A stretch of 64,000 nucleotides of DNA from an archaeon (GCA_018694115.1 JABHNB010000005.1:64374-128373); one strand, 5' to 3'; counted from the stretch's first letter, positions 8,710 to 17,424 are shown. Numbers and translations: made by a program. Notes: generated by a model not told the origin, from the sequence alone.

Positions 8710-9906
8710 TCAACATTCTGCCATCTGATTAGATGCATGTCTAAGGTCTCTTAAGAGCCAAGGTACTCCTATGGTTCTCCACTCAATTCTCTTGTCTCCA
8801 ATCCCATAATAAAGAAAAAGCGTGTTCGGATCTCCGCCAAGATCATATTCTCCAAAAGAATCATTCTTATTTCCATTGTGTTCCCCGCCACGGGCCATAG
8901 CAGTTAAGAATTCAACCCTCTTCACAGTCCGCAATCTTTCCCCCTTCAATCCAGTAATGTATTCCTTAAGGTGTACTGCTTCATTCTTACCATCCCCCAC
9001 CCTAACCGGGCTACCCGTTTTTGCAATAACTTCTCCAGTATTGGGGTTAAGCTCAATAATTCCTCCGTCATAATTATAATAATTAAGTGTGGGGCCCTCA
9101 GAACCTTTAACCTGATGATATGTGGAAGCCCAATGCCCATCTATCCAGATTGGGGCATCACCAAGACCGTATTTCATAATTCCTTCTGGAGCTCGCATAA
9201 TTGCTTGACTTTCCAAGTTTCTAAAATTATCCACCCAAAATTCCTTAGATGCAAAATCTTCTAAACTATTAGCAACTGTAAGATGAATGTCTGGCTCAAT
9301 TCTATGGATCAATCCGGGTTTCCCCCCAATTTCTACTAATGCTGCATCTTTATCTGCAATCCACGGATTCGCATCGGGGAACGTTTTCCTTATATCTCCC
9401 AAAATTTTCCTATAATGGTCACCATATCTTCCTTCTCCAAAGATTTCCACTGCTTCTTCAAGCCTAATTTGTGGTCCAATAATGCCACATTTCTCAATAT
9501 TCTCAAAATCGCGGGTCTTTGCAAGCGCGATTCGAGCCCCACCATTTGGCCCTTCAACAAATCCCACATATACAATATGATATTCATCTCCAATCTTAGT
9601 TATTCGAGCATCCTCGCACCCGTCAACTTCAAAATCTAATTCTGGAACAAGAATTGTTCTAGGGTTCCCATCAAGTTCTGTAGCACTCAACATCTGCTGA
9701 TACTTAATAACTGATTTCTCCCCATATTTGTTATCTGCCTTAACTCTCGCCCGATAAATCATATGGTTTCCACATCTACTCGGGTTACATACGGCAATTT
9801 CTCCAAGCGCTAAGTCAGGTTCTAATAGAATTCCAGTTTGGTCGATGTGCTTGCCCCGCCTATTTGGAGCCGATTCATCCACTCTTTCAGAAACATAAGT
9901 TTCCAT
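8710..9906 (-). CDS. GH130-like glycoside phosphorylase/hydrolase
   Basis: A 398-residue five-bladed-propeller protein. Family-type motifs are NPSRC with MIYRAR near the N-terminus, GCEDARITKIGDEYHIVYVGF in the middle, DKDAALVEI, and YYGIGDKRIEW near the end. GH130 enzymes phosphorolyse or hydrolyse beta-mannosidic bonds in oligosaccharides or N-glycans. Specificity cannot be assigned. It is a lone minus-strand gene with an AGCTTTATATA promoter box, an 18-base copy of which occurs at about 41.19 kb. It may serve glycan salvage, in keeping with the lyase-like protein at 31 kb. Confidence 0.75.
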   Translation of the reverse strand: METYVSERVDESAPNRRGKHIDQTGILLEPDLALGEIAVCNPSRCGNHMIYRARVKADNKYGEKSVIKYQQMLSATELDGNPRTILVPELDFEVDGCEDARITKIGDEYHIVYVGFVEGPNGGARIALAKTRDFENIEKCGIIGPQIRLEEAVEIFGEGRYGDHYRKILGDIRKTFPDANPWIADKDAALVEIGGKPGLIHRIEPDIHLTVANSLEDFASKEFWVDNFRNLESQAIMRAPEGIMKYGLGDAPIWIDGHWASTYHQVKGSEGPTLNYYNYDGGIIELNPNTGEVIAKTGSPVRVGDGKNEAVHLKEYITGLKGERLRTVKRVEFLTAMARGGEHNGNKNDSFGEYDLGGDPNTLFLYYGIGDKRIEWRTIGVPWLLRDLRHASNQMAEC

Positions 9907-10012
9907 ATAATGGTTATATACAGTCTACTATATAAAGCTTTCTATTGTCATTCCTTAAAAGTAGTTACTCTTCCAGGGCACCACTCTAGAACTCTCAAAA
10001 AACTCCAATCAC

Positions 10013-11347
10013 TCAAAAACTCTCAGCTATCTTAAACATAAATTCCTCACTAAAATGAGGTGCTAAAACTTGCAGCCCAACAGGCCGCCCAGCTTCAACT
10101 TCGCCTGCTGGAACAGAAATCGCAGGAATCCCAACGATATTCGCTAAAACTGTCAAAACATCATAACCATACATATCCTTAATCGAGATTTTCTCACCCA
10201 CCTTATGCGCAGTCCGAGGCACTGTAGGTAAAATGATTGCATCAACTCCCGCGAATAGCTTTTCAAACTTCTCTCGAATAAAGTTTCGTGCCTTCAATGC
10301 TTCTCTATAGTATTTTCCTTCATGCTCTGCCTTAGTAATTTCACTCCCCCCAACAATTCGACGAATAACTTCTGGCCCGCCAGCCTCATCAATCTTAAGT
10401 CCAAATCGACGACCATCAAACTTTCGTGTAGCCGAAAAGAATTCAGTATAAACCAGGATATAATATGTCTCAAGCGCAATATCTAACGGTAAATCAATCT
10501 TCTTAATCTTCCAACCTTTCTTATCTGCAATCTCCTTAGTCCGAGTCTCAATCAAATCAGCAATTTCCTTACCACAATAATCACTAACATCAACAAGTCC
10601 GATCACACCAGTCTTACCGCCCTTTTCTTTCCCCCCCTCCCGAGTTGTCTGATCAAAATTATCCTGCCCCCTAATCACATTAAAAACTATCCGAGCATCC
10701 TCTGCAGTTCTAGCAAGCGGACCAATTACATCAAAACTCATTGTCATATCAATCAAACCATAACGAGAAACCGCACCATATGTTGGCTTCATCCCAACAA
10801 TCCCACAATGCGACGCAGGATTTCGAATGCTCCCCCCAGTATCAGATCCTAAGGAAAAGTCACAAAGATCTGCAGCAACAGAAGCTGCTGAGCCAGAAGA
10901 CGAACCCCCAGGAATCAATGAAGGGTCAACCGGATTCTTAGTAGGTCCAAAAGCAGAAGTTTCTCCAGAAGCCCCACAAGCAAACTCATCCATATTAACT
11001 GCTCCTAAAAAGATTGCATCTTCCGCGATTAACTTATTTATCACACTAGCATTATATGGCGAGACAAAGTTCTCGAGAACTTTAGATCCACAATTTGCAA
11101 CAATCCCCTTAACACAAATATTAGATTTAGCAGCAAAGCATAATCCCGCAAGTTTTCCAACACTCCCTCCAGAAGCAATTCGTTTATCGATCTCCTTAGC
11201 CTGTGCAATAGCCTCTTCATTCAAATGAAGAAAGATGTTTAGGTCCTTAACCTTCGGAGTAGAGATCTTCTTAGAAAAGTTCATCACATTTTCAACTGCC
11301 TTTAATTTCCCTAACTTCACTAGTTTAACCTTCTGCTTCAAGCTCAT
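10013..11347 (-). CDS. gatA: Asp-tRNA(Asn)/Glu-tRNA(Gln) amidotransferase subunit A
   Basis: GatA is the amidase of GatCAB. It releases ammonia from glutamine or asparagine for the GatB-catalysed conversion of Asp-tRNA(Asn). Catalytic residues are visible: Lys74 (AAKSN), the Gly/Ser loop GGSSSGSAA with cis-Ser150, and nucleophile Ser173 in DTGGSIRNPAS. The 444 residues are slightly short at the C-terminus but complete. Its ATG overlaps the stop of the upstream gene by four bases, so it is translated as part of aspS-gatC-X-gatA. Confidence 0.95.
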   Translation of the reverse strand: MSLKQKVKLVKLGKLKAVENVMNFSKKISTPKVKDLNIFLHLNEEAIAQAKEIDKRIASGGSVGKLAGLCFAAKSNICVKGIVANCGSKVLENFVSPYNASVINKLIAEDAIFLGAVNMDEFACGASGETSAFGPTKNPVDPSLIPGGSSSGSAASVAADLCDFSLGSDTGGSIRNPASHCGIVGMKPTYGAVSRYGLIDMTMSFDVIGPLARTAEDARIVFNVIRGQDNFDQTTREGGKEKGGKTGVIGLVDVSDYCGKEIADLIETRTKEIADKKGWKIKKIDLPLDIALETYYILVYTEFFSATRKFDGRRFGLKIDEAGGPEVIRRIVGGSEITKAEHEGKYYREALKARNFIREKFEKLFAGVDAIILPTVPRTAHKVGEKISIKDMYGYDVLTVLANIVGIPAISVPAGEVEAGRPVGLQVLAPHFSEEFMFKIAESF

Positions 11348-11727
11348 TTTTTCTTGACCCGTTTTTTAATTTTCTTTAGTTTCTTCTCTTTTGGCATTTT
11401 CGTTATCTTTCCTAACTCTTCATTAATCTTCTCTCGAACCTTATCTGTGCTATGAATCATCACAAATATCTTGTCCTTTCCATAAAAAACATCTAATCTA
11501 CTCTTTCCAGGATAAGCATTATGCACATCGATAAGTTTTTTGACAAATATTTTTTTACTATTATAATTGTCATCACAATCATCATAAAATAATTCCCAAC
11601 CAGCTTCCAACGCTTTACCAAATAATCCTGCAAGAGTCTCAAAAGCTTCCTGCGTCTTTTCAAATGTATAATAACTAAACTTATCTCGATTCCCAATACT
11701 ATGCATCATAATCTTTTTCTTCTTCAT
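11344..11727 (-). CDS. unknown basic protein X, coupled between gatC and gatA
   Basis: I do not recognise this 127-residue protein. It has an alpha/beta-looking core (YYTFEKTQEAFETLAGLFGK near the start, RLDVFYGKDKIFVMIHS near 80-100) and a very basic tail rich in Lys (KKLKKIKKRVKKK), suited to RNA binding. The start at 11727 gives an exact ATGA overlap with the gatC stop. A GTG at 11736 is the alternative. Its own stop overlaps the gatA start by ATGA. This double coupling suggests a role with GatCAB, for instance tRNA delivery or assembly, but that is inference. Confidence 0.7.
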   Translation of the reverse strand: MKKKKIMMHSIGNRDKFSYYTFEKTQEAFETLAGLFGKALEAGWELFYDDCDDNYNSKKIFVKKLIDVHNAYPGKSRLDVFYGKDKIFVMIHSTDKVREKINEELGKITKMPKEKKLKKIKKRVKKK

Positions 11728-11990
11728 GCTTTCCACGCTCCTTTCTCTGCCACAATTGAATCGCCCTCGACAAATGGTGCATTTGCAAACATAATATTCA
11801 TAAAATCTTCATCGCTGTTCCATCCGTCTCCTTCTTCCCGAAGCCCGCTTCCATTCTCGAAGTGCCCTTCAGGAGCCTTAATTTTATCAAGTTTCCCAGC
11901 AAACTCATTTAACAATTTCTTAGAATCCTTACGGATTTGCTCTCGTTCATTCTCCGAAACTTCATGCCATGTAAATGTATTATCAGTCAT
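11724..11990 (-). CDS. gatC: amidotransferase subunit GatC
   Basis: GatC wraps around and stabilises GatA-GatB. The 88 residues show the helical N-terminus (WHEVSENEREQIRKDSKKLL) and the archaeal-type tail FANAPFVEGDSIVAEKGAWK. A TTTATAAAA box and TAGGAGTT ribosome site lie just upstream, within the 34-base gap after aspS, so it may be driven by both its own promoter and aspS read-through. Its stop overlaps the next gene by ATGA. Confidence 0.88.
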   Translation of the reverse strand: MTDNTFTWHEVSENEREQIRKDSKKLLNEFAGKLDKIKAPEGHFENGSGLREEGDGWNSDEDFMNIMFANAPFVEGDSIVAEKGAWKA

Positions 11991-12024
11991 AACAACTCCT
12001 AGAAGAAGGATTTTATAAAGTTAA

Positions 12025-13296
12025 TTAAGGAGTCAATCTTTCTCGGTCCCTTGGAAACAAAACAGCTTCCCGAATATTGTCTAGTCCGAGCATTAGCATT
12101 GTAATTCTTTCTAGTCCAACTCCCCATCCGGCATGTGGCGGAGCTCCGAACCTAAATGAATCAATATAACTTTTGAAATCTTTTGGGTTTAGCTTATGTG
12201 CTTTTAATCTTTCTTCCAATAATTCTGGAATATGGATTCGCTGGCCGCCGGAAGAGATCTCCATCCCTTTCCATATTGCGTCAAAGCCCTTCGAATTTTC
12301 TCCATCAGGCATAATATAGAATGTTTTTCCAGCCAATGGCCATTCAGTTACAAATGTGATTGTGTTGGGGTATAATTCTTCAAGTTTCTTCTCAGCGTCT
12401 CCAGATAAGTCATGTGCTGGCATCTTAACCTTCTCCTTTTTCATTATTTCCTTTACTTCCGCGAACGTTATGTATTTCACTTTTGGTACTTCTAGTTTCG
12501 CCTTTAATGATTCTAATTCTTCAGGTCTTTCATCAATTACTTTTTTTACAATGAACTGCATGCACCTGCCCATTACCTCCATTACCTTCTTATCGTCAGC
12601 GAATGCCTCTTCATAGTCTAATTGTCTCGCCTCGTTCAAGTGCCTTGTAGTGTTATGTTTTTCTGCTCGCCATACAGTAAATATTGCAAAAACCTTCTCC
12701 ATAGAACACGCTAACATTTGTTTGTATAGTTGACAGCTCTGAGAAAGATATGCTTCCTTTTCAAAATATTTTGTCTTGAATAAATCTGTTCCACCTTCGG
12801 AGCTTGATCCAATTAATGCTGGGAACATTGCTTCGATTGCGTTTTCCTTAATCATAAAATCTCTATATCCTTGAAGGATAGTAGATTGGATTTTGAAAAT
12901 TGCTTGTGTTCTTGTAGAATGTAAATCCAAGAACCTATTATCTAGTCTTAGGGGCAATTCAGTTTTGGAATAATCTGAAGCATCAATTGGCAATGGATTT
13001 TTTGCCTCCGCAATCATTGTAATTGAGTCGGGTAATAGTTCTTTTCCGCCAGGGGCTTGAGAACTTTCCTGCAATTTCCCAATTACTTCTACAGCAGACT
13101 CTCTGTTTAAGTTATCCAATAATTCAAATATTTTGGGATCTGTTTTTCCATTAACGCCCGTTACCTGTATTCTCCCAGAAATATCTTTTAAAACTAGAAA
13201 TCTCACTTTCTTCAAATCTCTTGTATCATGGACCCATCCCTTTAGAAGAACTTTTCCTTCTTTTGCGAATGCCTCTTTGATCATTGTTCTTTCCAT
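12025..13296 (-). CDS. aspS: aspartyl-tRNA synthetase, probably non-discriminating
   Basis: A class II synthetase of archaeal size (423 residues) with an N-terminal OB fold and motif 2 containing WRAEKHNTTRHLNEA. Motif 3 is GVGLERITMLML. In Thermococcus AspRS, Trp26 and Lys85 restrict the enzyme to tRNA-Asp. Here the aligned residues are His23 (GWVHD) and Pro82 (SSQAPGG), the combination found in enzymes that also charge tRNA-Asn. Co-location with gatC and gatA fits that reading. TTTATAAATG lies 28 bases before the ATG. Alignment was done by eye from memory of the family. Confidence 0.95.
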   Translation of the reverse strand: MERTMIKEAFAKEGKVLLKGWVHDTRDLKKVRFLVLKDISGRIQVTGVNGKTDPKIFELLDNLNRESAVEVIGKLQESSQAPGGKELLPDSITMIAEAKNPLPIDASDYSKTELPLRLDNRFLDLHSTRTQAIFKIQSTILQGYRDFMIKENAIEAMFPALIGSSSEGGTDLFKTKYFEKEAYLSQSCQLYKQMLACSMEKVFAIFTVWRAEKHNTTRHLNEARQLDYEEAFADDKKVMEVMGRCMQFIVKKVIDERPEELESLKAKLEVPKVKYITFAEVKEIMKKEKVKMPAHDLSGDAEKKLEELYPNTITFVTEWPLAGKTFYIMPDGENSKGFDAIWKGMEISSGGQRIHIPELLEERLKAHKLNPKDFKSYIDSFRFGAPPHAGWGVGLERITMLMLGLDNIREAVLFPRDRERLTP

Positions 13297-13383
13297 GAAA
13301 ATCTATGGTTTGAGGCATTTATAAAATTAGGGGTTGATTATCCCTTCCAAATAATTTAAAAACCCTTCAAAACAAGAAACAAC

Positions 13384-13647
13384 ATGGCAACAAAGATCGG
13401 AGTTGACGATATTCCTAGAGTACAGGTATGGGGAGAGACTGGACAGTACATTAATCTAAGAACCGGGCATCCAATGGATGTATCTCCAATAAATCGGAGA
13501 GGAGTTATAGAAGCAAACATAGATCTTGAAAGAATGACCGGATATCAAGTTGATCGATTAGCAAGAAAAAAGGCACCTTCAAATGCCAGAGCTTACCAAG
13601 TAATCGGAACCGGAACGGGAAGATTCGCATTCCAATTCTTAAAATAA
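13384..13647 (+). CDS. hypothetical 87-residue protein
   Basis: I do not recognise this protein. It is soluble and mixed alpha/beta in character, with VQVWGETGQYINLRTGHPMD early and an IGTGTGRFAFQFLK end. An ATTTAAAAACC box 27-30 bases before the ATG supports expression as a leaderless message. It is divergent from aspS and followed 45 bases later by another small gene with its own promoter-like box. Confidence 0.6.
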   Translation: MATKIGVDDIPRVQVWGETGQYINLRTGHPMDVSPINRRGVIEANIDLERMTGYQVDRLARKKAPSNARAYQVIGTGTGRFAFQFLK

Positions 13648-13692
13648 TTCTTTGACACAAACCTTTATTAATCGAAATTGTCCAATCAACCT

Positions 13693-13959
13693 ATGGAAAG
13701 TCTAGATACAAAAGCACTAGAAGACAGCCTTAATACTGTTACTGGAAAAGGTCCAGCAGTTGAAGAGCAAGCTGCTCCACAGATGTCAACAGAAGAAGAA
13801 ATTGGATTCCACAAAGGCGCAATTAACACTCTTGTTGCAGAAAGAAACGAGCTTGTTAAGATGGTTGCGAATGTTGAGGCAATTTTACAAGCACATCTGA
13901 AGAGATTAAAGGAATTAGGTGTCGATATTGGTGCCGGTGCTACAGAACAGAAAGAATAA
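13693..13959 (+). CDS. hypothetical 88-residue helical protein
   Basis: An unrecognised small acidic protein. The N-terminal third is disordered-looking. Residues from about 40 onward (EEEIGFHKGAINTLVAERNELVKMVANVEAILQAHLK) form a predicted helix or short coiled coil. The ATG at 13693 is preferred over a TTG five codons earlier because CCTTTATTAA lies 27 bases upstream of the ATG, the usual spacing for leaderless genes here. Confidence 0.6.
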   Translation: MESLDTKALEDSLNTVTGKGPAVEEQAAPQMSTEEEIGFHKGAINTLVAERNELVKMVANVEAILQAHLKRLKELGVDIGAGATEQKE

Positions 13960-13970
13960 TCTCTAAAATA

Positions 13971-14054
13971 TTAGTAAATTCTATAATTTGATAGCTTTGC
14001 GTTCAAATATCCAAAAAATCCCCACAATCCTGCCCAAATCCCAAAATTTGTCAT
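13971..14054 (-). CDS. 27-residue membrane micropeptide
   Basis: A short open frame lying in what otherwise looks like an empty gap. It begins MTNFGIWAGLWGFFGYLNAK and ends NYRIY, giving one hydrophobic, Trp/Gly/Phe-rich helix followed by a polar end. A strong GGGGGAG ribosome site is placed 4-5 bases before the ATG, and a TTTATAAT box lies upstream. Those two signals make it more than a chance frame. Its role is unknown. Confidence 0.45.
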   Translation of the reverse strand: MTNFGIWAGLWGFFGYLNAKLSNYRIY

Positions 14055-14116
14055 AAATCTCCCCCTTCTTAAAAAAAATTATAAATAAAAAAAATAAAAT
14101 CTATTCGAGATTAAAA

Positions 14117-14428
14117 TTAATCTCTCTTGCTAGCGAAACATTCTCGGCAAAAAACCGGTTTTTCTCCGCTTGGCTTGAAAGGAACTTCACATTCCTTCTT
14201 ACATTCTGCGCAAGTTGCTTTGTGCATTTCTCTAGGTCTATCGTTTCCGAATCGTCCTCTAGATCCGCCGCCCCTGTTGCCTCGGTCATTAAAACTCCGT
14301 TGGGGTTTGTTCTTCCTAAAGCAATCCTTACATCTAACTGGTTTACCTTCTGTAGGTTTGAACGGAACTTCACATTCCGCGCCACAATCAGAACAAGTTG
14401 CCTTGTGCATTTCTCTATCGTCTTCCAT
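14117..14428 (-). CDS. tandem CxxC-x17-CxxC zinc-ribbon protein
   Basis: A 103-residue protein with two nearly identical small zinc domains: MHKATCSDCG...VRCKDCF and MHKATCAECK...VFCRECF. They are separated by an Arg/Gly/Asn-rich linker (RGNRGGGSRGRFGND). This matches the CxxC-x17-CxxC domain family seen in archaea and some bacteria. The RG-rich linker suggests nucleic-acid binding. GGAGG lies 8 bases before the ATG. The domain duplication is internal to the gene. Confidence 0.8.
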   Translation of the reverse strand: MEDDREMHKATCSDCGAECEVPFKPTEGKPVRCKDCFRKNKPQRSFNDRGNRGGGSRGRFGNDRPREMHKATCAECKKECEVPFKPSGEKPVFCRECFASKRD

Positions 14429-14516
14429 ATATTATATCCTCCGTCTAACTGACATAAAGCGAACTTTATGCTTTATTTTAAGACTAAATTTGCGGTTATA
14501 AGGTTATGGGTATACT

Positions 14517-15983
14517 CTATTTCATAACCTTTCTCAATTCCTCAGAAACCTCTTTTCCACTGACTTTTCCCTTGAATTTACCCATAATTAGCCCCATATA
14601 TGCCCCTTGTGAGAGCCCAGGCTTATCCTTAATCAACTTTTCAACTTCTCCAGCAAGATCTACATCAGATTTAGCCATGGCCTCACTAATTGATTCGCCT
14701 GCCACAATTTTGCCCATAACGGTCTTCACATCATTCTCCGAGATCTTTCCTTTGGAAACATTCTCAAGTATCGCACCCAAAACATCGGCATCTAGGACCT
14801 TATCAATAGATTCCATACTTTCTCCAGACTTCTTTGAAAGTTCCTTGGGAAATAGTGCCAAGGCCTTAGCAACGAGATTTGGATTATCAATAATTTTAGC
14901 TAAATCTGAAAATTCTTCAATCTTTCTCTGTTTTAACAATAATGCCATCATTTCATCATTCAAACCGAAATCTTTCAGGTAAGATTTATGTTCTGAAGCA
15001 AGTTTAGGCAAGTTCTTTCGAACATGATCTATTAATTTCTTAGGAATCTTAAGCAGTGGAACATCAGTTTCTGGATACATTCGCGCAGCTCCAGGCATAG
15101 GTCTTTGGAATTTCGACGAACCATCTGGAAGTGCACCTCGAACTTCATTCCTGCAAGTTTTGTTCTTGACACATTCTTGCTGTCTTTCAATCTCCTTATC
15201 AATTGTAGTCATCATCATCTTTGGATCTTGGAATCCCTTAATCTCCACTCGCTCACTACCCTTAATCGAGATATTAACATCCTGACGAATTGTTCCAATC
15301 CCTCGCTTAACCTTGCATGCCCGCAGGATCTCACCAATCTTTAACGCAGCCTCCTTAATCGCTTCAGGAGTGTGCATATGGGGGCCAGTTGCAATTTCAA
15401 CCAACGGAATACCCAATCTATCTAACTTATAGGTTTTGGAATTTTCATCTTCTTCTCCTCGCCGATCGGCGTACCCCTCTGCATTTGGGGCAGGCCTGGC
15501 AGAATCTTCTTCAAGCATAACTGCATCAATCGCAATCTTCCCGGCAGAAATTTCGATGTAACCATCATGAGCAATAAGTGCCGTCCTCTGAAATCCAGTT
15601 GTATTAGAACCATCAATCACCGTCTTCCGCATAACTTGAGTAACTGGAAAAATCTTACAATTCAAAAGCAAAGAAATCTGAAGGGCAATCTCAAGAGCCT
15701 CCTGATTAATGTCATGTGGCGGTTCCTCATCCAACTCCACAAGGCAATTAGTATCATAAACCTGATAAAGAAATTTCTTATCCTTCTCCTTTTCATGCGC
15801 TACAGCAACATCAATCTCACCAGTCTCACCAACAACAGGGTTCAATTTCCTCTCAATCACTCGTTCCGGCTCATCCGACCTAAGCAACGAAGGACAATCA
15901 CAGAATAATTTATTGGTATCTAACTGCTGATGGATCTCAAGACCCGACTTAAGTCCTATGTCCGCATAATCTTTCTTCGCCAT
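14517..15983 (-). CDS. gatE: Glu-tRNA(Gln) amidotransferase subunit E, lacking the GAD domain
   Basis: GatE is the kinase/tRNA-binding partner of GatD in the archaeal GatDE enzyme that makes Gln-tRNA(Gln). The cradle domain begins GLKSGLEIHQQLDTNKLFC, and the C-terminal helical and tail (YqeY-like) domains are present. At 488 residues it is about 120-130 shorter than usual. Between RGALPDGSSKFQRPMPG and the preceding helix (about residues 280-295) the AspRS-like GAD insertion normally found in GatE is missing. TTTTTATAACG lies 28 bases before the ATG. gatD is 13 kb away. Confidence 0.92.
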   Translation of the reverse strand: MAKKDYADIGLKSGLEIHQQLDTNKLFCDCPSLLRSDEPERVIERKLNPVVGETGEIDVAVAHEKEKDKKFLYQVYDTNCLVELDEEPPHDINQEALEIALQISLLLNCKIFPVTQVMRKTVIDGSNTTGFQRTALIAHDGYIEISAGKIAIDAVMLEEDSARPAPNAEGYADRRGEEDENSKTYKLDRLGIPLVEIATGPHMHTPEAIKEAALKIGEILRACKVKRGIGTIRQDVNISIKGSERVEIKGFQDPKMMMTTIDKEIERQQECVKNKTCRNEVRGALPDGSSKFQRPMPGAARMYPETDVPLLKIPKKLIDHVRKNLPKLASEHKSYLKDFGLNDEMMALLLKQRKIEEFSDLAKIIDNPNLVAKALALFPKELSKKSGESMESIDKVLDADVLGAILENVSKGKISENDVKTVMGKIVAGESISEAMAKSDVDLAGEVEKLIKDKPGLSQGAYMGLIMGKFKGKVSGKEVSEELRKVMK

Positions 15984-16022
15984 GTTTGAGAAAAGGATAC
16001 TCGTTATAAAAATGTGATGGTT

Positions 16023-16418
16023 TTATTTTAAAGGCAAATGTCCCTTAATTGCCTTTCTCAATTGAGGGCGAGTCCACTTAAGCTGGAAATTATGATGGTC
16101 CAGATCCCTTAACTCTTTAAACTCCTCCGGAATCAATCTTTTAGAATCAGTCACATTAAGGACAACGATGTTCTTTCCTTTCATCTTAAACTTCTTTTTT
16201 AAATCACCAACCAATCTCTCCCGAACAACGATTATCACATCAGCCCAATCAATCTTTTTCTGCGACAGAGGATTCCATTTCCATTCCGGATTCTCTTTGT
16301 ACGGCTCAATCCCCCCATGGGTCGTAGAATAGCCTTTCCCCCGAAGATATTTCGCAAGGTATTTGCTTCGGTTCATTCCTTTAGCACAGACACATAGAAC
16401 TTTTGTTTTCTTTTTCAT
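16023..16418 (-). CDS. low-molecular-weight phosphatase-like protein
   Basis: A 131-residue protein starting with a beta strand and a P-loop-like CAKGMNRS (Cys-x5-Arg-Ser), as in low-molecular-weight protein tyrosine phosphatases and the related archaeal predicted phosphatase group. It then has IDWADVIIVV and a LRDLDHHN segment. The general-acid Asp is not certain, so activity is unproven. The start at 16418 is set by GAGGTG 7 bases upstream. The open frame runs 63 codons further back, but that part overlaps the divergent gene's coding region. Confidence 0.65.
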   Translation of the reverse strand: MKKKTKVLCVCAKGMNRSKYLAKYLRGKGYSTTHGGIEPYKENPEWKWNPLSQKKIDWADVIIVVRERLVGDLKKKFKMKGKNIVVLNVTDSKRLIPEEFKELRDLDHHNFQLKWTRPQLRKAIKGHLPLK

Positions 16419-16500
16419 TTCAACACCTCTTCCATCTAAAGCATCATTTGTATATAAATTTAACCAGAACCTATTTATACTTTCAAACACTAAAAAATGA

Positions 16501-17424
16501 ATGAACAAAAAGAGACTAATCGGAATTTTCTTAATTATTTTTTCTAGCATAGTGGCCGTATCAAATTTAAAGTTCACTGGAGCAGTCATTGGATCTCCAA
16601 GTTTCAATTATTTTGGGTTAGCCTCAATTGGAATCTTTGCGGTAGGGTTATTTCTATTGTATAGTGGGAGGGGGAGATTTATTAGTGAGGCTGAGGGTCT
16701 CGAGGACATAATGGAGGAGATCGATACCAGGGGGTTTGGAAGTATTGTTATAGATTCTTCTGCAGTTATGACAGCAAAAAATGATGGGCAAAATGTGGCA
16801 AACGCATTGAGTAAATTTAAGGGAAAAATATACGTGCCTAAGAGTATTTATGGGGAGTTAAAACAAGATAGGGTATTGGGGAAAATATTTACTCATCCAG
16901 ATTACAAGGGGAGAGTTATTATTAGTGATCTAGAGAAATCTAATCCCGAAGTTTATAGAAACTGCAAAAAGGAGGCAGTTAAATATCTTAAAGATACGAA
17001 AAAACGGGAGGCTTTCGTAGATCTCACTAGTTATTACAGACAGCCAGATGATATGACTGACGAAGAATGGGCACAAAATAGGGTGGAGTTGGAAAGAGAT
17101 TATGCAAAGGATATTGAGAGAGTAAGCGAACAGGCGGAAAAAAAGATAAGAAAAAAGACTGGAACCTTCAGGAACCCCACAAATGAAGAACAATATGCTG
17201 CATTGAGGAATTCCTATGGGGTATCAAAAGAGGATATTGACGTTCTAAGCACCGCATTTTTCCTAGGTACTTATCCTGCAGGAAAATTCGCACCAAATAA
17301 ATATTCTGTCATACTTTCCAATGATGGACACATAACAGAAGCAGTAAAAGATTTTCAAAGAAAAGTGCCCAAACGTAAGGAGAATGTAGAGTGTTATTCA
17401 GTTTGGGAGAGAAAGGCATCCTGA
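16501..17424 (+). CDS. membrane-anchored PIN-domain protein
   Basis: A 307-residue protein with two N-terminal membrane helices (residues about 7-22 and 38-55) and a cytosolic PIN-like domain. Acidic candidates are Asp in IVIDSSAVM, Glu in SIYGELKQD, Asp in KEDIDVLSTAF and Asp in ILSNDGHI. A charged helical insertion occupies about 165-235. PIN domains are metal-dependent RNases, and membrane tethering is unusual. TTTATACTT lies 28 bases before the ATG. Its 3' end overlaps the convergent gene by 31 bases. Confidence 0.65.
   Translation: MNKKRLIGIFLIIFSSIVAVSNLKFTGAVIGSPSFNYFGLASIGIFAVGLFLLYSGRGRFISEAEGLEDIMEEIDTRGFGSIVIDSSAVMTAKNDGQNVANALSKFKGKIYVPKSIYGELKQDRVLGKIFTHPDYKGRVIISDLEKSNPEVYRNCKKEAVKYLKDTKKREAFVDLTSYYRQPDDMTDEEWAQNRVELERDYAKDIERVSEQAEKKIRKKTGTFRNPTNEEQYAALRNSYGVSKEDIDVLSTAFFLGTYPAGKFAPNKYSVILSNDGHITEAVKDFQRKVPKRKENVECYSVWERKAS

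Noticed and set aside
10013-10100. Apparent early stop of gatA
   Set aside because: The end reached (FKIAESF) is at the expected C-terminus of short GatA proteins, with no conserved sequence continuing after it.
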